A model generated the notes under the pieces. It did not search any database. It was not told the origin of the DNA and saw nothing but the letters and a program-made list of their open reading frames with translations. Below are positions 1 through 8,636 of a stretch of 64,000 bases of DNA, piece after piece. Made by a program: the position numbers and the translations under genes. Positions within the stretch are counted from its first letter, which is position 1. Each line of letters begins with the position of its first letter. The stretch comes from CAZMNY01 sp964567745 (lineage in GTDB: Bacteria; Planctomycetota; Planctomycetia; Pirellulales; Pirellulaceae): positions 186,001-250,000 of the forward strand of contig CAZMNY010000002.1 of NCBI GenBank assembly GCA_964567745.1, in the 5' to 3' direction.

Positions 1-1
1 A

Positions 2-415
2 CAGCTCAAACTGCTGACTTCCGGTACGGCGGAATACCGTCGCGTCGAAGGCGAATTCGCTCGAATGACTTCCGACGTTCAGGTCAAAATGGGCCTGAAG
101 AAGAAGGAATTTCTCGAGCAAGAGGCGAAGATTTATTATCGCGCCTATCTGGAAATTCAATCGGTCATTCGCGAGTTCTCCGAACGGAACCGAATTGGCC
201 TGGTGCTTCGCTTTAACAGTGAAAACATCGACCCACAGAAACGAGACTCTGTCTTGGGCGGCATTAACCGTGCCATCGTCTTCCAAGACCGACTCAACAT
301 CACTGGCGAGATTCTGGCGATGCTGAACCGTTCGGCGCAGCCCACGCAGCCGACTCAGCCCGGCCGTCCCGTCGGACCGGCCGCAAGCCGTTCGCAGGTG
401 CCACGCCGACGATAG
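2..415 (+). CDS. OmpH/Skp-family periplasmic chaperone, C-terminal part (5' end outside window)
   Basis: The reading frame is open from the window edge (QLKLLTSGTAEYRRVE...) to the stop at 413-415, so this is the C-terminal portion of a longer gene. The visible part is a charged, coiled-coil-like helix followed by NRIGLVLRFN and a helical segment, then a Pro/Gln/Thr-rich tail ending in PRRR. This pattern fits OmpH/Skp proteins, trimeric periplasmic holdases for outer-membrane proteins. In many Gram-negative bacteria skp sits just upstream of lipid A genes, and lpxC and lpxA follow directly here, which supports the call. The signal peptide and N-terminal core are not visible. The identification leans on context as much as on sequence. 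Confidence 0.65.
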   Translation, partial: QLKLLTSGTAEYRRVEGEFARMTSDVQVKMGLKKKEFLEQEAKIYYRAYLEIQSVIREFSERNRIGLVLRFNSENIDPQKRDSVLGGINRAIVFQDRLNITGEILAMLNRSAQPTQPTQPGRPVGPAASRSQVPRRR

Positions 416-481
416 CGTCCACAGTCGCTACCGTCTTTGCATTGGACCGTCATCCAGACTCTTCAGCGTGGAATGCTCGCG

Positions 482-1351
482 ATGCCAGCTTCTCGAAATC
501 AACAAACGCTTCGGCGGGCAGTCGTTGTCGCCGGCGTAGGCTACTGGAGTGGGGAAGCGGTGCAGGTCGAATTCCGCCCTGCCCTGGCCAACTCCGGAGT
601 GACGTTTGTACGACTGGTTGAGGGACGCCCGGAGCGAATCCCGGTTTCGATCGCCTATCAAGTCGAAACGCCGCGACGAACTTCGCTGGCGTGCGGCGGC
701 GCTCGGGTGGAGATGATCGAGCATATCATGGCCGCTCTGGTCGGATTGAGAGTCGACAATTGTGACGTGTGGATGAGCCGCAATGAGGCTCCTGGCTTTG
801 ACGGCTCCGCTCGCGCATTTGTTGACGCGATTCAATCCGTGGGCATTCGACGGCAAACGGCGATGCGTCGGCAACTCGTGCTGAGCGAAACGTTGCGAGT
901 TGGCGACGACAAAGTCTGGGTGGAAGCCGAACCGCATGACGGCAACGGCTTGGTCGTGCGATACGAATTGGACTACGGCGACAATTGTTCGATCGAGCCG
1001 CAGCAGTTTGAAGTATCGATTACGCCAGAGACTTTTCATACGCAGCTCGCTTCAGCTCGAACGTTCTTGCTGGAGTCGGAGGCGGAGCAGCTTCGCAGCC
1101 AAGGCATCGCTCAGCACGTAACATTTCAGGACCTGCTCGTGTTCAACGAGGCAGGGCCGATCGATAACGACTTGCGATTCGATGACGAATGCGTACGCCA
1201 CAAGGCGCTCGATGTCGTCGGCGACCTCGCGCTCGCGGGCGCTGACGTTGTTGGCCGCATCACCGCCCACTGTAGCGGACACCGACTTAACGCCGAGCTC
1301 GTGCGCGCCATTTTGGGCGTCCATGGGCGAGCTCAGTTAGGAGCCGCCTAG
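482..1351 (+). CDS. lpxC: UDP-3-O-acyl-N-acetylglucosamine deacetylase LpxC
   Basis: LpxC removes the acetyl group of UDP-3-O-acyl-GlcNAc, the committed zinc-dependent step of lipid A synthesis, in the cytoplasm. Family hallmarks are visible: the zinc-site motif EHIMAAL near residue 79, DGSARAFVDAI, then DECVRHKALDVVGDLALAG with its zinc-ligand His and Asp, and the catalytic AHCSGHRLN near the C-terminus. The frame opens at a TTG at 437, but the ATG at 482 (protein MPASRNQQTLRR) starts where family members usually start and has a GGA nine bases upstream; ATG 473 is the alternative. Length of about 289 aa is normal. It lies 14 bp before lpxA on the same strand, so co-transcription is likely. 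Confidence 0.93.
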   Translation: MPASRNQQTLRRAVVVAGVGYWSGEAVQVEFRPALANSGVTFVRLVEGRPERIPVSIAYQVETPRRTSLACGGARVEMIEHIMAALVGLRVDNCDVWMSRNEAPGFDGSARAFVDAIQSVGIRRQTAMRRQLVLSETLRVGDDKVWVEAEPHDGNGLVVRYELDYGDNCSIEPQQFEVSITPETFHTQLASARTFLLESEAEQLRSQGIAQHVTFQDLLVFNEAGPIDNDLRFDDECVRHKALDVVGDLALAGADVVGRITAHCSGHRLNAELVRAILGVHGRAQLGAA

Positions 1352-1365
1352 AGGTTGGAATCGCC

Positions 1366-2172
1366 ATGACCGCCAACATTCACCACTTAGCTGACGTAAG
1401 CTCCAGCGCGAAACTCGGTGACAACGTCACGGTCGGCGCGTTCACCCACATCGGGCCCCATGTGGAAATCCAGGACGGTACGCGAATCGCCAGCAACGTG
1501 ACCATTCTCGGCCGAACTCAAATCGGTTCAAACAATCGAATTTTTGCAGGCGCGGTCATTGGCGAGGAACCGCAAGACCTCAGCTACCAAGGCGCCGACA
1601 CTCGAGTCGTCATCGGCGACGGCAATGTCATTCGAGAGTGTGTCACGATCAACCGGGCCACTGAGAAAGAGGATGGCGTCACGGAAGTCGGAGACGAGTG
1701 CTATTTGATGGCCTGCTGCCACATCGCACACGATTGCAAAATCAGCAACCGAGTTGTGATGGCCAATAGTGCGTTGCTTGGCGGCCATGTGCATATCCAC
1801 GACGACGTCACGATCTCAGGGAATGTCGGAGTGCACCACTTCGCGACGATCGGCAGCTACGCATTTGTGGGCGGCCTGAGTCGCGTTCTTCATGACGTGC
1901 CCCCCTATATGTTGGCCGACGGCAGCCCCAGCCGGCCGCGGTGCGTCAACATGGTCGCACTAAAGCGAAACAATTTCCCCAAGGACGTTATACGCTCGCT
2001 AACTCAAGCTCACCGCTTGATCTACCGAAACAAAGTCGGCATCGACCGGGCTCGCGAGTCGCTGCGAGACGACGCGCAGCTCGTACCCGCAGTCAACCAC
2101 CTATTGAGCTTCGTCCAGGATCAACAAGAAGGCCGCCATGGACGCGGAAGGGAAGGCAGGAGAGCCGCGTGA
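1366..2172 (+). CDS. lpxA: Acyl-ACP--UDP-N-acetylglucosamine O-acyltransferase LpxA
   Basis: LpxA transfers a 3-hydroxyacyl chain from acyl-ACP to the 3-position of the UDP-sugar, the first step of lipid A synthesis. The protein (268 aa) shows the left-handed beta-helix hexapeptide pattern over its first two thirds and the catalytic HIAHDC motif, with the His equivalent to E. coli His125. LLGGHVHIHDDVTISGNVGVHHF, DVPPYML and NMVALKRNNF with the helical C-terminus also match. The stop TGA overlaps the GTG start of the next gene (GTGA), so translation is probably coupled. Whether the acceptor is UDP-GlcNAc or the 3-amino variant cannot be read directly; see the neighbouring oxidoreductase. Confidence 0.95.
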   Translation: MTANIHHLADVSSSAKLGDNVTVGAFTHIGPHVEIQDGTRIASNVTILGRTQIGSNNRIFAGAVIGEEPQDLSYQGADTRVVIGDGNVIRECVTINRATEKEDGVTEVGDECYLMACCHIAHDCKISNRVVMANSALLGGHVHIHDDVTISGNVGVHHFATIGSYAFVGGLSRVLHDVPPYMLADGSPSRPRCVNMVALKRNNFPKDVIRSLTQAHRLIYRNKVGIDRARESLRDDAQLVPAVNHLLSFVQDQQEGRHGRGREGRRAA

Positions 2173-3188
2173 GAAAGCTATCATTGGCCGTGATCGGCGC
2201 CGGACACTTGGGACGAATCCATTCGCGACTGTCTGCGGGAAACGATCACGCCGAGTTGGTCGCAATCGTCGACCCGATTGAATCGGCGAGGACGGCAATC
2301 GCCGAAGAGCACGGCGTCAGATCGTGCTCACATTGGCGGGATGTCGTCGACGAAATTGACGCTGCGGTCATCGCCGCACCCACAATCCATCACGCGGAAA
2401 TCGCGATCGGCTTGATTGAATCGGGAATTCATCTACTGATTGAAAAGCCGCTGGCTTTCTCAAGTACCGAAGCCAACGCGATTGTCTCCGCTGCGAAAGC
2501 GAAGGGCGTCGTCGTCCAATCCGGTCACTGCGAGCGATTTAATTCGGCGTTTCAAGGCATTCAACAACGACAACCTCAAGTTCAGTTGATCGAGGCCAAC
2601 CGCTGCGCGCCGTACAGTTTTCGCTCGACCGACATCGGCGTCGTGTTCGACTTGATGATCCACGACATCGACTTGGCGATCGCCCTGACTGGTGCCGGCG
2701 TTGTTCGAGTCGACGCGGTTGGCGACACAGTAATCGGCCCGCATGAAGACTGGGTGCAAGCCCGCCTGGAATTTTCCAACGGAGCGGTCGCTCAACTAAC
2801 AGCGTGCCGCACCGAGATCGATCCGGTTCGCAAACTCAAAGTACGAGCCGTAGGATTCTTTGCGGAAGCTGATTTGGGTTCCGGCGAATTGCGAATTCTG
2901 ACTCCAGGACCCGCATTGCAAGCTGGTTTTGATCCGAATGCGCTTACAGTTGAACAACGCGAACAATGGAAATCGCGACTGTTCGACGATCTGCTCGTCC
3001 GCGAAGACGTAGCCGGCGAAGGCAACGCCATCTTGGAAGAGCAACGCGACTTCGTCGCAGCCATCGCCAATGGTCGCGAGCCTCAAGCCTCCGGCAAGTG
3101 GGCAGCGCAAGCGGTCGCCGTCGCCGAAAGCATACTCGAGCAAGTCCATCGCCCAAGTCAGCAACCAACGCTCCGCAAAGCGAGCTAG
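2169..3188 (+). CDS. Gfo/Idh/MocA-family oxidoreductase in the lipid A operon (GnnA-like candidate)
   Basis: This is an NAD(P)-dependent sugar oxidoreductase of 339 aa. The Rossmann motif VIGAGHLGRIHSR is at the N-terminus, LIEKPLAF carries the family Lys, and GHCERFNSAF and DLMIHDIDLA follow in the C-terminal alpha/beta domain. I chose GTG 2169 (VRKLSLAVIG) because it overlaps the lpxA stop and puts the Rossmann fold at residue 6; longer in-frame starts lie inside lpxA in another frame. There is no signal peptide, unlike the exported members at 17.6 and 36.1 kb. In Acidithiobacillus a gene of this family, gnnA, sits beside lpxA and oxidises UDP-GlcNAc for 3-amino-lipid A. The same neighbourhood suggests a related role, but no GnnB-like aminotransferase is present here. 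Confidence 0.85.
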   Translation: MRKLSLAVIGAGHLGRIHSRLSAGNDHAELVAIVDPIESARTAIAEEHGVRSCSHWRDVVDEIDAAVIAAPTIHHAEIAIGLIESGIHLLIEKPLAFSSTEANAIVSAAKAKGVVVQSGHCERFNSAFQGIQQRQPQVQLIEANRCAPYSFRSTDIGVVFDLMIHDIDLAIALTGAGVVRVDAVGDTVIGPHEDWVQARLEFSNGAVAQLTACRTEIDPVRKLKVRAVGFFAEADLGSGELRILTPGPALQAGFDPNALTVEQREQWKSRLFDDLLVREDVAGEGNAILEEQRDFVAAIANGREPQASGKWAAQAVAVAESILEQVHRPSQQPTLRKAS

Positions 3189-3275
3189 CCGATTCGCGAC
3201 AGACGCCCACGACTCTTTGACGGTTGAGCTCTTGAACGTCGTGGGTAAATTGGGAAACCTCCGTTGACCTGCAGA

Positions 3276-3340
3276 GGCGCAACATAACAGCCACAGTTCC
3301 ATGATTATGATATATGGAATTGTGGCTGTTATGTAGCGCC
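3276..3340. repeat. Large imperfect palindrome between convergent genes (possible bidirectional terminator)
   Basis: The 21-base arms at 3282-3302 (ACATAACAGCCACAGTTCCA...) and 3314-3334 are complementary with one mismatch. After a one-base mismatch the stem extends with GGCGC/GCGCC (3276-3280 and 3336-3340). The loop is 11 nt and AT-rich. It lies 88 bp after the oxidoreductase stop and 120 bp beyond the valS stop, where a shared terminator is expected. There is no T-run on either side. A small mobile or repetitive hairpin element is the alternative. Confidence 0.6.
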
Positions 3341-3459
3341 CCTTCGGGGTAACGCGCAGGCGCCCGTCAAGACTCACAAGCGCAAAGCGGGCATCAGCTG
3401 GAAGGCCCCAGCCACGAGTGTGGCTGGATGACTCAGATTCAACGGGGCGGCGGCGTCTG

Positions 3460-6400
3460 CTATTTCTTCAACGACGCCCGCAGTTTGGCAATCGCTTCTC
3501 GCACGGACGCCAGCTCTTCTTGCTTTTGCGCAAGCGAATCGCGTTGAGCCTGAACGACGTTGGTAGGCGCACGATTGACGAAACTCTCGTTGGACAACTT
3601 TGCTTCGGCGCCCTTGATCCAGCCGACAAGCTGAGTCTCCAGCTTGACGAGTCGTTCCAATTCGGCCTCCTCGTCGATGAAGTCTTTCAAGTCGACGTAG
3701 ATCTCCATCTCGTCGCTCAGGACGGTCGCGTTTGTTTCAGGAGGCGTGACATCCGGCCCCCATGCTGTCGCCTCTGCATTCGCGAGCGAACGGAAATGCG
3801 GCTCCATCGGTTCGAGCATCTTGGCCACCGCTTCACTACACTTGATTGAAAACGGCAGCGTTTCCTTGGGGGCGATGTTCTGCCTACTGCGAATCTCACG
3901 CACCTTTCCGATCGCCAATTGGAACATGGCGAACTGCTCTTCAATTTGCGGATCGAGACGCGACTCATCGGGCGTTGGCCAGGACGCGGCCATGACGCTC
4001 TTCGACTGAGCCTGTGGCGCGTCGACGCCCCGCTGCGGCGCCGCGTGGTTGAGCAATCCCCAAATTTCTTCGGTGATGAAGGGGAGAATCGGATGCAACA
4101 AACGCATGAGCACGTCCAGCGAGTGGGCGAGAACGGCTTGAGCCGTTTGCCGAGTCGACTCGTCCTGTAATCGCGCCTTCGTCATTTCCACGTAAAAACT
4201 GCAAAACTCGTCCCAGGCAAAATCGTAAACGCAGCGAACGGCCAATGAATACTGATACCGCTCAATCACCGTGGTGAATTCGGCTGTCACCGTCGCCAAG
4301 CGACTGAGCAACCAGCGGTCCTCAATTTCCAACTCAGACGGCTCGACTGCCTTCGGCTGAAACCCCTCCATTCCCATCATCACAAACCGCGAGGCGTTCC
4401 ACAGCTTGTTGCAGAAGTTTCGAGCTTGCTCAAATCGTTCACTAACCACAGGGCCGCGGGGCTGAGCTCGATCTTCCTCGGATGTCGCCCACTGGGTCGA
4501 AAACCGGCCGTCGCATTTTGGACAATCGATCACGTGCAGTTCCCGGTTCTTGCGAGTCTGCGGGATCAGGTTCTCACAATGAGGACACTCGAACTGAATC
4601 GGCATCCGCACGTCTTGTGTGTCGGTCGTCAAATGCGCCATCGCGTAGCGGAGCGCATCGGGCCCGAACTTGTCGATCACGTCGAGCGGGTCGATGCCAT
4701 TTCCTTTCGACTTCGACATCGTCTCGCCGTCGCCGTCGAGGATCTTGGGGTGAATGAACACTTCGCGGAAGGGAACGTCACCCATGTTGTTGAGTCCAGC
4801 CAACACCATCCGCGCAACCCACAGCGTGATGATGTCCCGACTCGTGATCAGCGTCGAAGTCGGATAGAAGTAGCTAAGGTCGGAGTTCTCTTCCGGCCAA
4901 CCGAGCGTCGAGTGAGGCCAAAGCGCGGAACTGAACCAGGTGTCCAGAACGTCGTCCTCTTGCACGTAACCCGCCGCTTCAGCTCGACCTTCCACCTCGT
5001 CGCTGTCGGCTTGCACGCTGAGATGCACTGTCGCGTATGGCAGCTTGACCTGGCTGTCCGAAAGCGTCGCATTGTCTCGATCACTACTGAGCTCAACTTG
5101 ATAGGCGACAAGTCCGGATTGAACATCCGCGTCGGCGTCGAGCCGCGCCGTCTCTGATTCCAAGGCGGCTTGTTCGCTGAGCACCTTGGACCAAACGGGA
5201 ATGCGGTGCCCCCACCAAAGCTGTCGACTTACAGGCCAGTCGCGTTTCTCGGCCAACCAATCGACGTACCCTCGGCGATAACGGGCCGGGAAGATTTGAA
5301 CTCGATCGTCCTCCACCGCATCAATGGCCGACTGGGCCAGCTCATCCATTTTCACGAACCACTGATCGGCGAGCAAAGGCTCTATCGGAGTCTTGCTTCG
5401 ATCCGAGTGGGGCAGTTCGATATCTCGATCTTCGACCTCAACGAGCAGTCCGAGCTCATCGAGATCGGAGACGACTTGATTGCGAGCCTTCTTGATTGGC
5501 AGTCCTTCATAGGCGGCTGCATCGGCATTCATCGTGCCGTCATGGTTCATGACGTTGACCATTGGCAATTGCGCGCGGTTGCCAACTTCATAGTCATTCG
5601 GGTCGTGCGCGGGCGTAATCTTGACCGCGCCGCTACCGAGCTCCGGCTTGGCCCAAGGATCGGCGATGAGCGGAATATCTCGATCGGCGAGCGGTAGCCG
5701 AATCATGCGGCCATCGATCGCCATGTCGCGGAGAAGAATCAGTTGCGGCAACATCTCCTCACGGCGCTGTTGGATGTTGTCGATCTGAGTTTGAATTTCC
5801 GCCTTTTCCTTCGCGGGCGATTTCTCAAGCTTCAACTTCAGCTGCGATTCCAACTTGTCGAGCGCGCTCGCCGGGTCCGGATGAACGGCGACCGCGGTGT
5901 CGCCAAGCATGGTTTCCGGGCGAGTCGTCGCGATCGTCACGAATTCCGGCTCGCCGTCGCGCGGGTCGATCACTGGATACTTGAAGTGCCAAAAGTGGCC
6001 TTTAATTTTCTTCTTCTCCACCTCGTCATCGCTGACGGCCGTTCGCAGATGGGTGTCCCAGTTGACGAGCCGCTTGCCGCGGTAAATGCGTTGCTTTCGG
6101 AAGAGGTCGAAGAACGTGTGCCGCACAGCTCGAGCGCACGTCTCGTCAAGCGTAAAGCGAGTGCGTTCCCAGTCGCAGCTGCAGCCCATCATTTTGAGCT
6201 GGCCGAGGATTCGCGTTTCAAACTGGTCCTTCCATGCCCAAATCCGCTTCACCAGTTCTTCGCGTCCCAAATCGTGGCGTGTCTTGCCTTCATTTTCCTT
6301 TAGGCGTCGCTCAACGACCGCTTGCGTTGCGATGCCGGCGTGATCCGTTCCGGGCATCCAGAGCGCCTGATAACCTTGCATGCGTCGCATGCGAATCTGA

Positions 6401-6609
6401 ATGTCTTGGAGCGTGTTGTTGAGTGCATGTCCCAAGTGAAGGGCGCCGGTGACGTTCGGCGGAGGGATGACAATCGTGTACGGCTCTTTCTCCGGATCGG
6501 GCTCAGCGTGAAAATAGCCGCCGGCCTCCCAAAACGAATAGATCCGTTCGACGGCTTCGTTGTAGTCAAACCGATTGGGAAATTCGGCACTCTTGTTCGC
6601 GGCGTCCAT
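3460..6609 (-). CDS. valS: Valyl-tRNA synthetase
   Basis: This class I synthetase charges tRNA-Val in the cytoplasm. It shows the HIGH-type motif PPNVTGALHLGHA near residue 50, the CP1 editing domain with GSGAVKITPAHDPNDYEVG, the MSKSKGN signature near residue 630, an anticodon-binding domain with NKLWNASRFV, and a C-terminal coiled coil rich in Lys/Glu/Gln. At about 1049 aa it is longer than the usual 880-950. Two insertions explain this: a charged helical stretch in the editing domain, and a CPHC...CPKC segment after MSKS (4490-4605). ATG 6609 (MDAANKSAEFPNR) is preferred; GTG 6624 is the alternative, and neither has a clear ribosome site. It follows cimA by about 100 bp on the same strand. 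Confidence 0.96.
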   Translation of the reverse strand: MDAANKSAEFPNRFDYNEAVERIYSFWEAGGYFHAEPDPEKEPYTIVIPPPNVTGALHLGHALNNTLQDIQIRMRRMQGYQALWMPGTDHAGIATQAVVERRLKENEGKTRHDLGREELVKRIWAWKDQFETRILGQLKMMGCSCDWERTRFTLDETCARAVRHTFFDLFRKQRIYRGKRLVNWDTHLRTAVSDDEVEKKKIKGHFWHFKYPVIDPRDGEPEFVTIATTRPETMLGDTAVAVHPDPASALDKLESQLKLKLEKSPAKEKAEIQTQIDNIQQRREEMLPQLILLRDMAIDGRMIRLPLADRDIPLIADPWAKPELGSGAVKITPAHDPNDYEVGNRAQLPMVNVMNHDGTMNADAAAYEGLPIKKARNQVVSDLDELGLLVEVEDRDIELPHSDRSKTPIEPLLADQWFVKMDELAQSAIDAVEDDRVQIFPARYRRGYVDWLAEKRDWPVSRQLWWGHRIPVWSKVLSEQAALESETARLDADADVQSGLVAYQVELSSDRDNATLSDSQVKLPYATVHLSVQADSDEVEGRAEAAGYVQEDDVLDTWFSSALWPHSTLGWPEENSDLSYFYPTSTLITSRDIITLWVARMVLAGLNNMGDVPFREVFIHPKILDGDGETMSKSKGNGIDPLDVIDKFGPDALRYAMAHLTTDTQDVRMPIQFECPHCENLIPQTRKNRELHVIDCPKCDGRFSTQWATSEEDRAQPRGPVVSERFEQARNFCNKLWNASRFVMMGMEGFQPKAVEPSELEIEDRWLLSRLATVTAEFTTVIERYQYSLAVRCVYDFAWDEFCSFYVEMTKARLQDESTRQTAQAVLAHSLDVLMRLLHPILPFITEEIWGLLNHAAPQRGVDAPQAQSKSVMAASWPTPDESRLDPQIEEQFAMFQLAIGKVREIRSRQNIAPKETLPFSIKCSEAVAKMLEPMEPHFRSLANAEATAWGPDVTPPETNATVLSDEMEIYVDLKDFIDEEAELERLVKLETQLVGWIKGAEAKLSNESFVNRAPTNVVQAQRDSLAQKQEELASVREAIAKLRASLKK

Positions 6610-6710
6610 GTTGACGTCAATCACTTGTTTACAAGAAGGAATAAGAAAGAGTAGCCCGAGCAGGCAAGCGGCACGCGTTCACGCCGGTCTCGATTCGAGA
6701 GCAGACGACG

Positions 6711-8357
6711 TCAGTTTTCGGTGTTTTCAACAACCGATTCAGTCCGTTGCTGGTCTTGCTTGCAGAGTTTGTATTCGACTGCGTCGACGAGGGCGAGCCA
6801 GCTGGCTTCAATGATGTTTTCGCTCACGCCGACGGTGCTCCAAACCTCGTCGCCGTCCGTGCTTTCGACGATGACGCGAATCCTCGCCGCCGTCCCCGCT
6901 TCGCAGTTGACGACTCGAACTTTGTAATCGATCAACTTCATTTCACGCAAATCCGGAAACGCTCCATTGAGCGATTTGCGAAGAGCGGCGTCGAGTGCGT
7001 TGACCGGTCCATCACCCTCAGCGACTTCGTGTTTTACTTTATCGTTGACTCGGATCTTGACCGTCGCCTCGGTGAGTACATCCTTCCTTTGGTTTACACC
7101 GACCTCGACGTGGTATTTGATCCGTTCAAAGTGGGGATGGAACGTGCCGGCGCATCGGCGCACGAGCAAATCAAACGAGGCGCCGGCCGCCTCGAATTGA
7201 TAGCCGGCATTCTCCAGCGCGACGACTTGAGACAGGATTCGATCCATCAAATCGCGATCGTGTTGAAGGTTGTACTTGGTCGTCATCGCAATGATGTTGG
7301 AGCGGCCCGACAACTCGCTGACCAGAATCCGCCGTTCATTCCCAACCAACTCGGGATTCATATGCTCGTAGCTGTCGGTGGCTCGAGCGATTGCGTGAAC
7401 GTGCATTCCGCCCTTATGTGCGAAGGCGCTCGGCCCGACAAATGGTTGTCCTGGCCGGAAGAACATGTTGGCGGTCTCGTAAACAAACCGCGACAATTCA
7501 GTGAGGTGGTCGAGTCCGACTTCGTCCGGATCGGTTGTTGGGTCGCCAGCGCCAAGCACTTTGAAACCATTGCACTTGAAAGCCAGATTGCTGACGACGG
7601 ATATTAAGTCGGCATTGCCGCAGCGTTCGCCGAGCCCGTTGATCGTTCCTTGAACTTGAACGGCGCCCGCGCCGACTGCGGCCAGCGAATTCGCAACGGC
7701 TAGCTCGCAATCATTGTGACAGTGAATTCCAACGGAAACACCAAATTCGCTGAGCGCATCCGTGGCCGCTCCAACTCCCGCTCGAATCTCCATGGGCAGG
7801 CTGCCGCCGTTGGTGTCACAGAGAACGACAAGTTGAGCGCCCGCTTGGGCGGCAGCTCGAATAGTCTCGAGCGCGTAGCTCGGATTGGCTTTCCAACCGT
7901 CGAAGAAGTGTTCCGCGTCGTAGATCACCTCGCGGCCTTGCGAGGCCAGGTAGGCGAGACTGTCCTGGATCATCTCGAGGTTGTCCGCCAAAGTGACCCG
8001 CAAGACATCGGTGACGTGAAAATCCCAGGTCTTTCCCACGACGGTGCAAACGGGCGCCTCGGAATCGACCAAAGCTCGCATGCCGACATCGTCCGCCGCT
8101 TTCACTCCATTGCGGCGAGTCATCCCGAACGCACAGATTTTGGCGTGCTTCAGGTCCATTGCCTTGGTCTTGCGAAAGAACTCCTCGTCCTTTTCGTTCG
8201 ACAGCGGATATCCGCCCTCGATGTAATCAACGCCGATTTCGTCGAGCCGTTCGGCAATGAGCAGTTTGTCTTGGAGAGAGAAATTGACGCCCTCGCCCTG
8301 CGCACCGTCGCGCAGTGTGGTGTCATAGATTTGGATCGGCCGGCGTGACTCGTCCAC
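6711..8357 (-). CDS. cimA: (R)-citramalate synthase (CimA type, alpha-IPMS/homocitrate synthase family)
   Basis: CimA condenses pyruvate and acetyl-CoA to citramalate, the threonine-independent entry to isoleucine. The protein (548 aa) begins with IQIYDTTLRDGAQGEGVNFS, has IEGGYP, the metal-binding HCHNDCELAVANS, GTINGLGERCGNADL and a C-terminal LeuA-type regulatory domain. The distinctive FGMTRR and KTWDFHVTDVLR stretches point to the CimA branch rather than 2-isopropylmalate synthase, though that is the main alternative. The GTG start at 8357 has a GGAG eight bases upstream. Its 5' leader (8358-8601) carries a branched-chain leader peptide and an intrinsic terminator. valS follows, so both may respond to branched-chain amino acid supply. 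Confidence 0.88.
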   Translation of the reverse strand: MDESRRPIQIYDTTLRDGAQGEGVNFSLQDKLLIAERLDEIGVDYIEGGYPLSNEKDEEFFRKTKAMDLKHAKICAFGMTRRNGVKAADDVGMRALVDSEAPVCTVVGKTWDFHVTDVLRVTLADNLEMIQDSLAYLASQGREVIYDAEHFFDGWKANPSYALETIRAAAQAGAQLVVLCDTNGGSLPMEIRAGVGAATDALSEFGVSVGIHCHNDCELAVANSLAAVGAGAVQVQGTINGLGERCGNADLISVVSNLAFKCNGFKVLGAGDPTTDPDEVGLDHLTELSRFVYETANMFFRPGQPFVGPSAFAHKGGMHVHAIARATDSYEHMNPELVGNERRILVSELSGRSNIIAMTTKYNLQHDRDLMDRILSQVVALENAGYQFEAAGASFDLLVRRCAGTFHPHFERIKYHVEVGVNQRKDVLTEATVKIRVNDKVKHEVAEGDGPVNALDAALRKSLNGAFPDLREMKLIDYKVRVVNCEAGTAARIRVIVESTDGDEVWSTVGVSENIIEASWLALVDAVEYKLCKQDQQRTESVVENTEN

Positions 8358-8425
8358 AGTTTCTCTCCGACTTGCTGTTCAGGCAGATGCTGTTTAGGGC
8401 CTGTCCAGGCAGATTCTATTTAAGC

Positions 8426-8462
8426 AAAAAAAAAGCCCCGAGGCGTCGTGCGGCCTCAGGGC
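8426..8462 (-). terminator. Intrinsic terminator in the cimA leader (attenuator)
   Basis: Read on the minus strand, GCCCTGAGGC (8462-8453) and GCCTCGGGGC (8444-8435) pair over 10 bp with one G-U. The loop is 8 nt and nine T follow (8434-8426). It lies between the leader peptide and the cimA start, on the same strand, so it can only act as a leader terminator. The sequence AGGGCG at 8490-8485, overlapping the leader-peptide stop, is complementary to CGCCCT at 8463-8458 and could form the competing antiterminator. Confidence 0.88.
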
Positions 8463-8489
8463 GTTCTATTCATTACGACCGAGCCGCCC

Positions 8490-8573
8490 TCAAGCCACCA
8501 TTTCGATTCGTACAATCAACACGCCGCCACAGGGCAACCAAGCTGATATCGTAGCGACGGGGCTCGTGAGCAT
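8490..8573 (-). CDS. Leader peptide of the cimA operon, rich in Val/Leu/Ile codons
   Basis: This 27-codon ORF starts with ATG 8573 and has a GGAG seven bases upstream. It ends with TGA at 8492-8490, 28 bases before the terminator stem. Its C-terminal half reads GGVLIVRIEMVA, with GTG TTG ATT GTA in a row and then ATC and GTG nearby. Clustered codons for the regulating amino acids just before a terminator are the signature of ribosome-mediated attenuation, as in ilv and leu operons of enterobacteria. A ribosome stalled on the Val-Leu-Ile-Val run would leave the antiterminator region free, while one reaching the stop would cover it. It is too short to be found by ordinary gene callers. Function is inferred from layout; translation is not shown. 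Confidence 0.78.
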   Translation of the reverse strand: MLTSPVATISAWLPCGGVLIVRIEMVA

Positions 8574-8607
8574 AGGGAAACTCCAACCATTTAGGCATAA
8601 GCAGGCC

Positions 8608-8636
8608 AGTCTAGGCCGATACAACAAATGTGTCAA
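8608..8636 (-). promoter_or_regulatory. Sigma-70-type promoter of the cimA leader
   Basis: On the minus strand a perfect -35 TTGACA (8636-8631) is followed after 17 bases by TAGACT (8613-8608), a 4/6 match to TATAAT. Transcription would begin near 8601, giving about 28 nt before the leader-peptide ATG at 8573. Confidence 0.72.

Noticed and set aside
6610..6710. T-box riboswitch upstream of valS
   Set aside because: Only about 100 bp separates cimA and valS, with no T-box sequence or terminator. The regulatory signals found are upstream of cimA instead.
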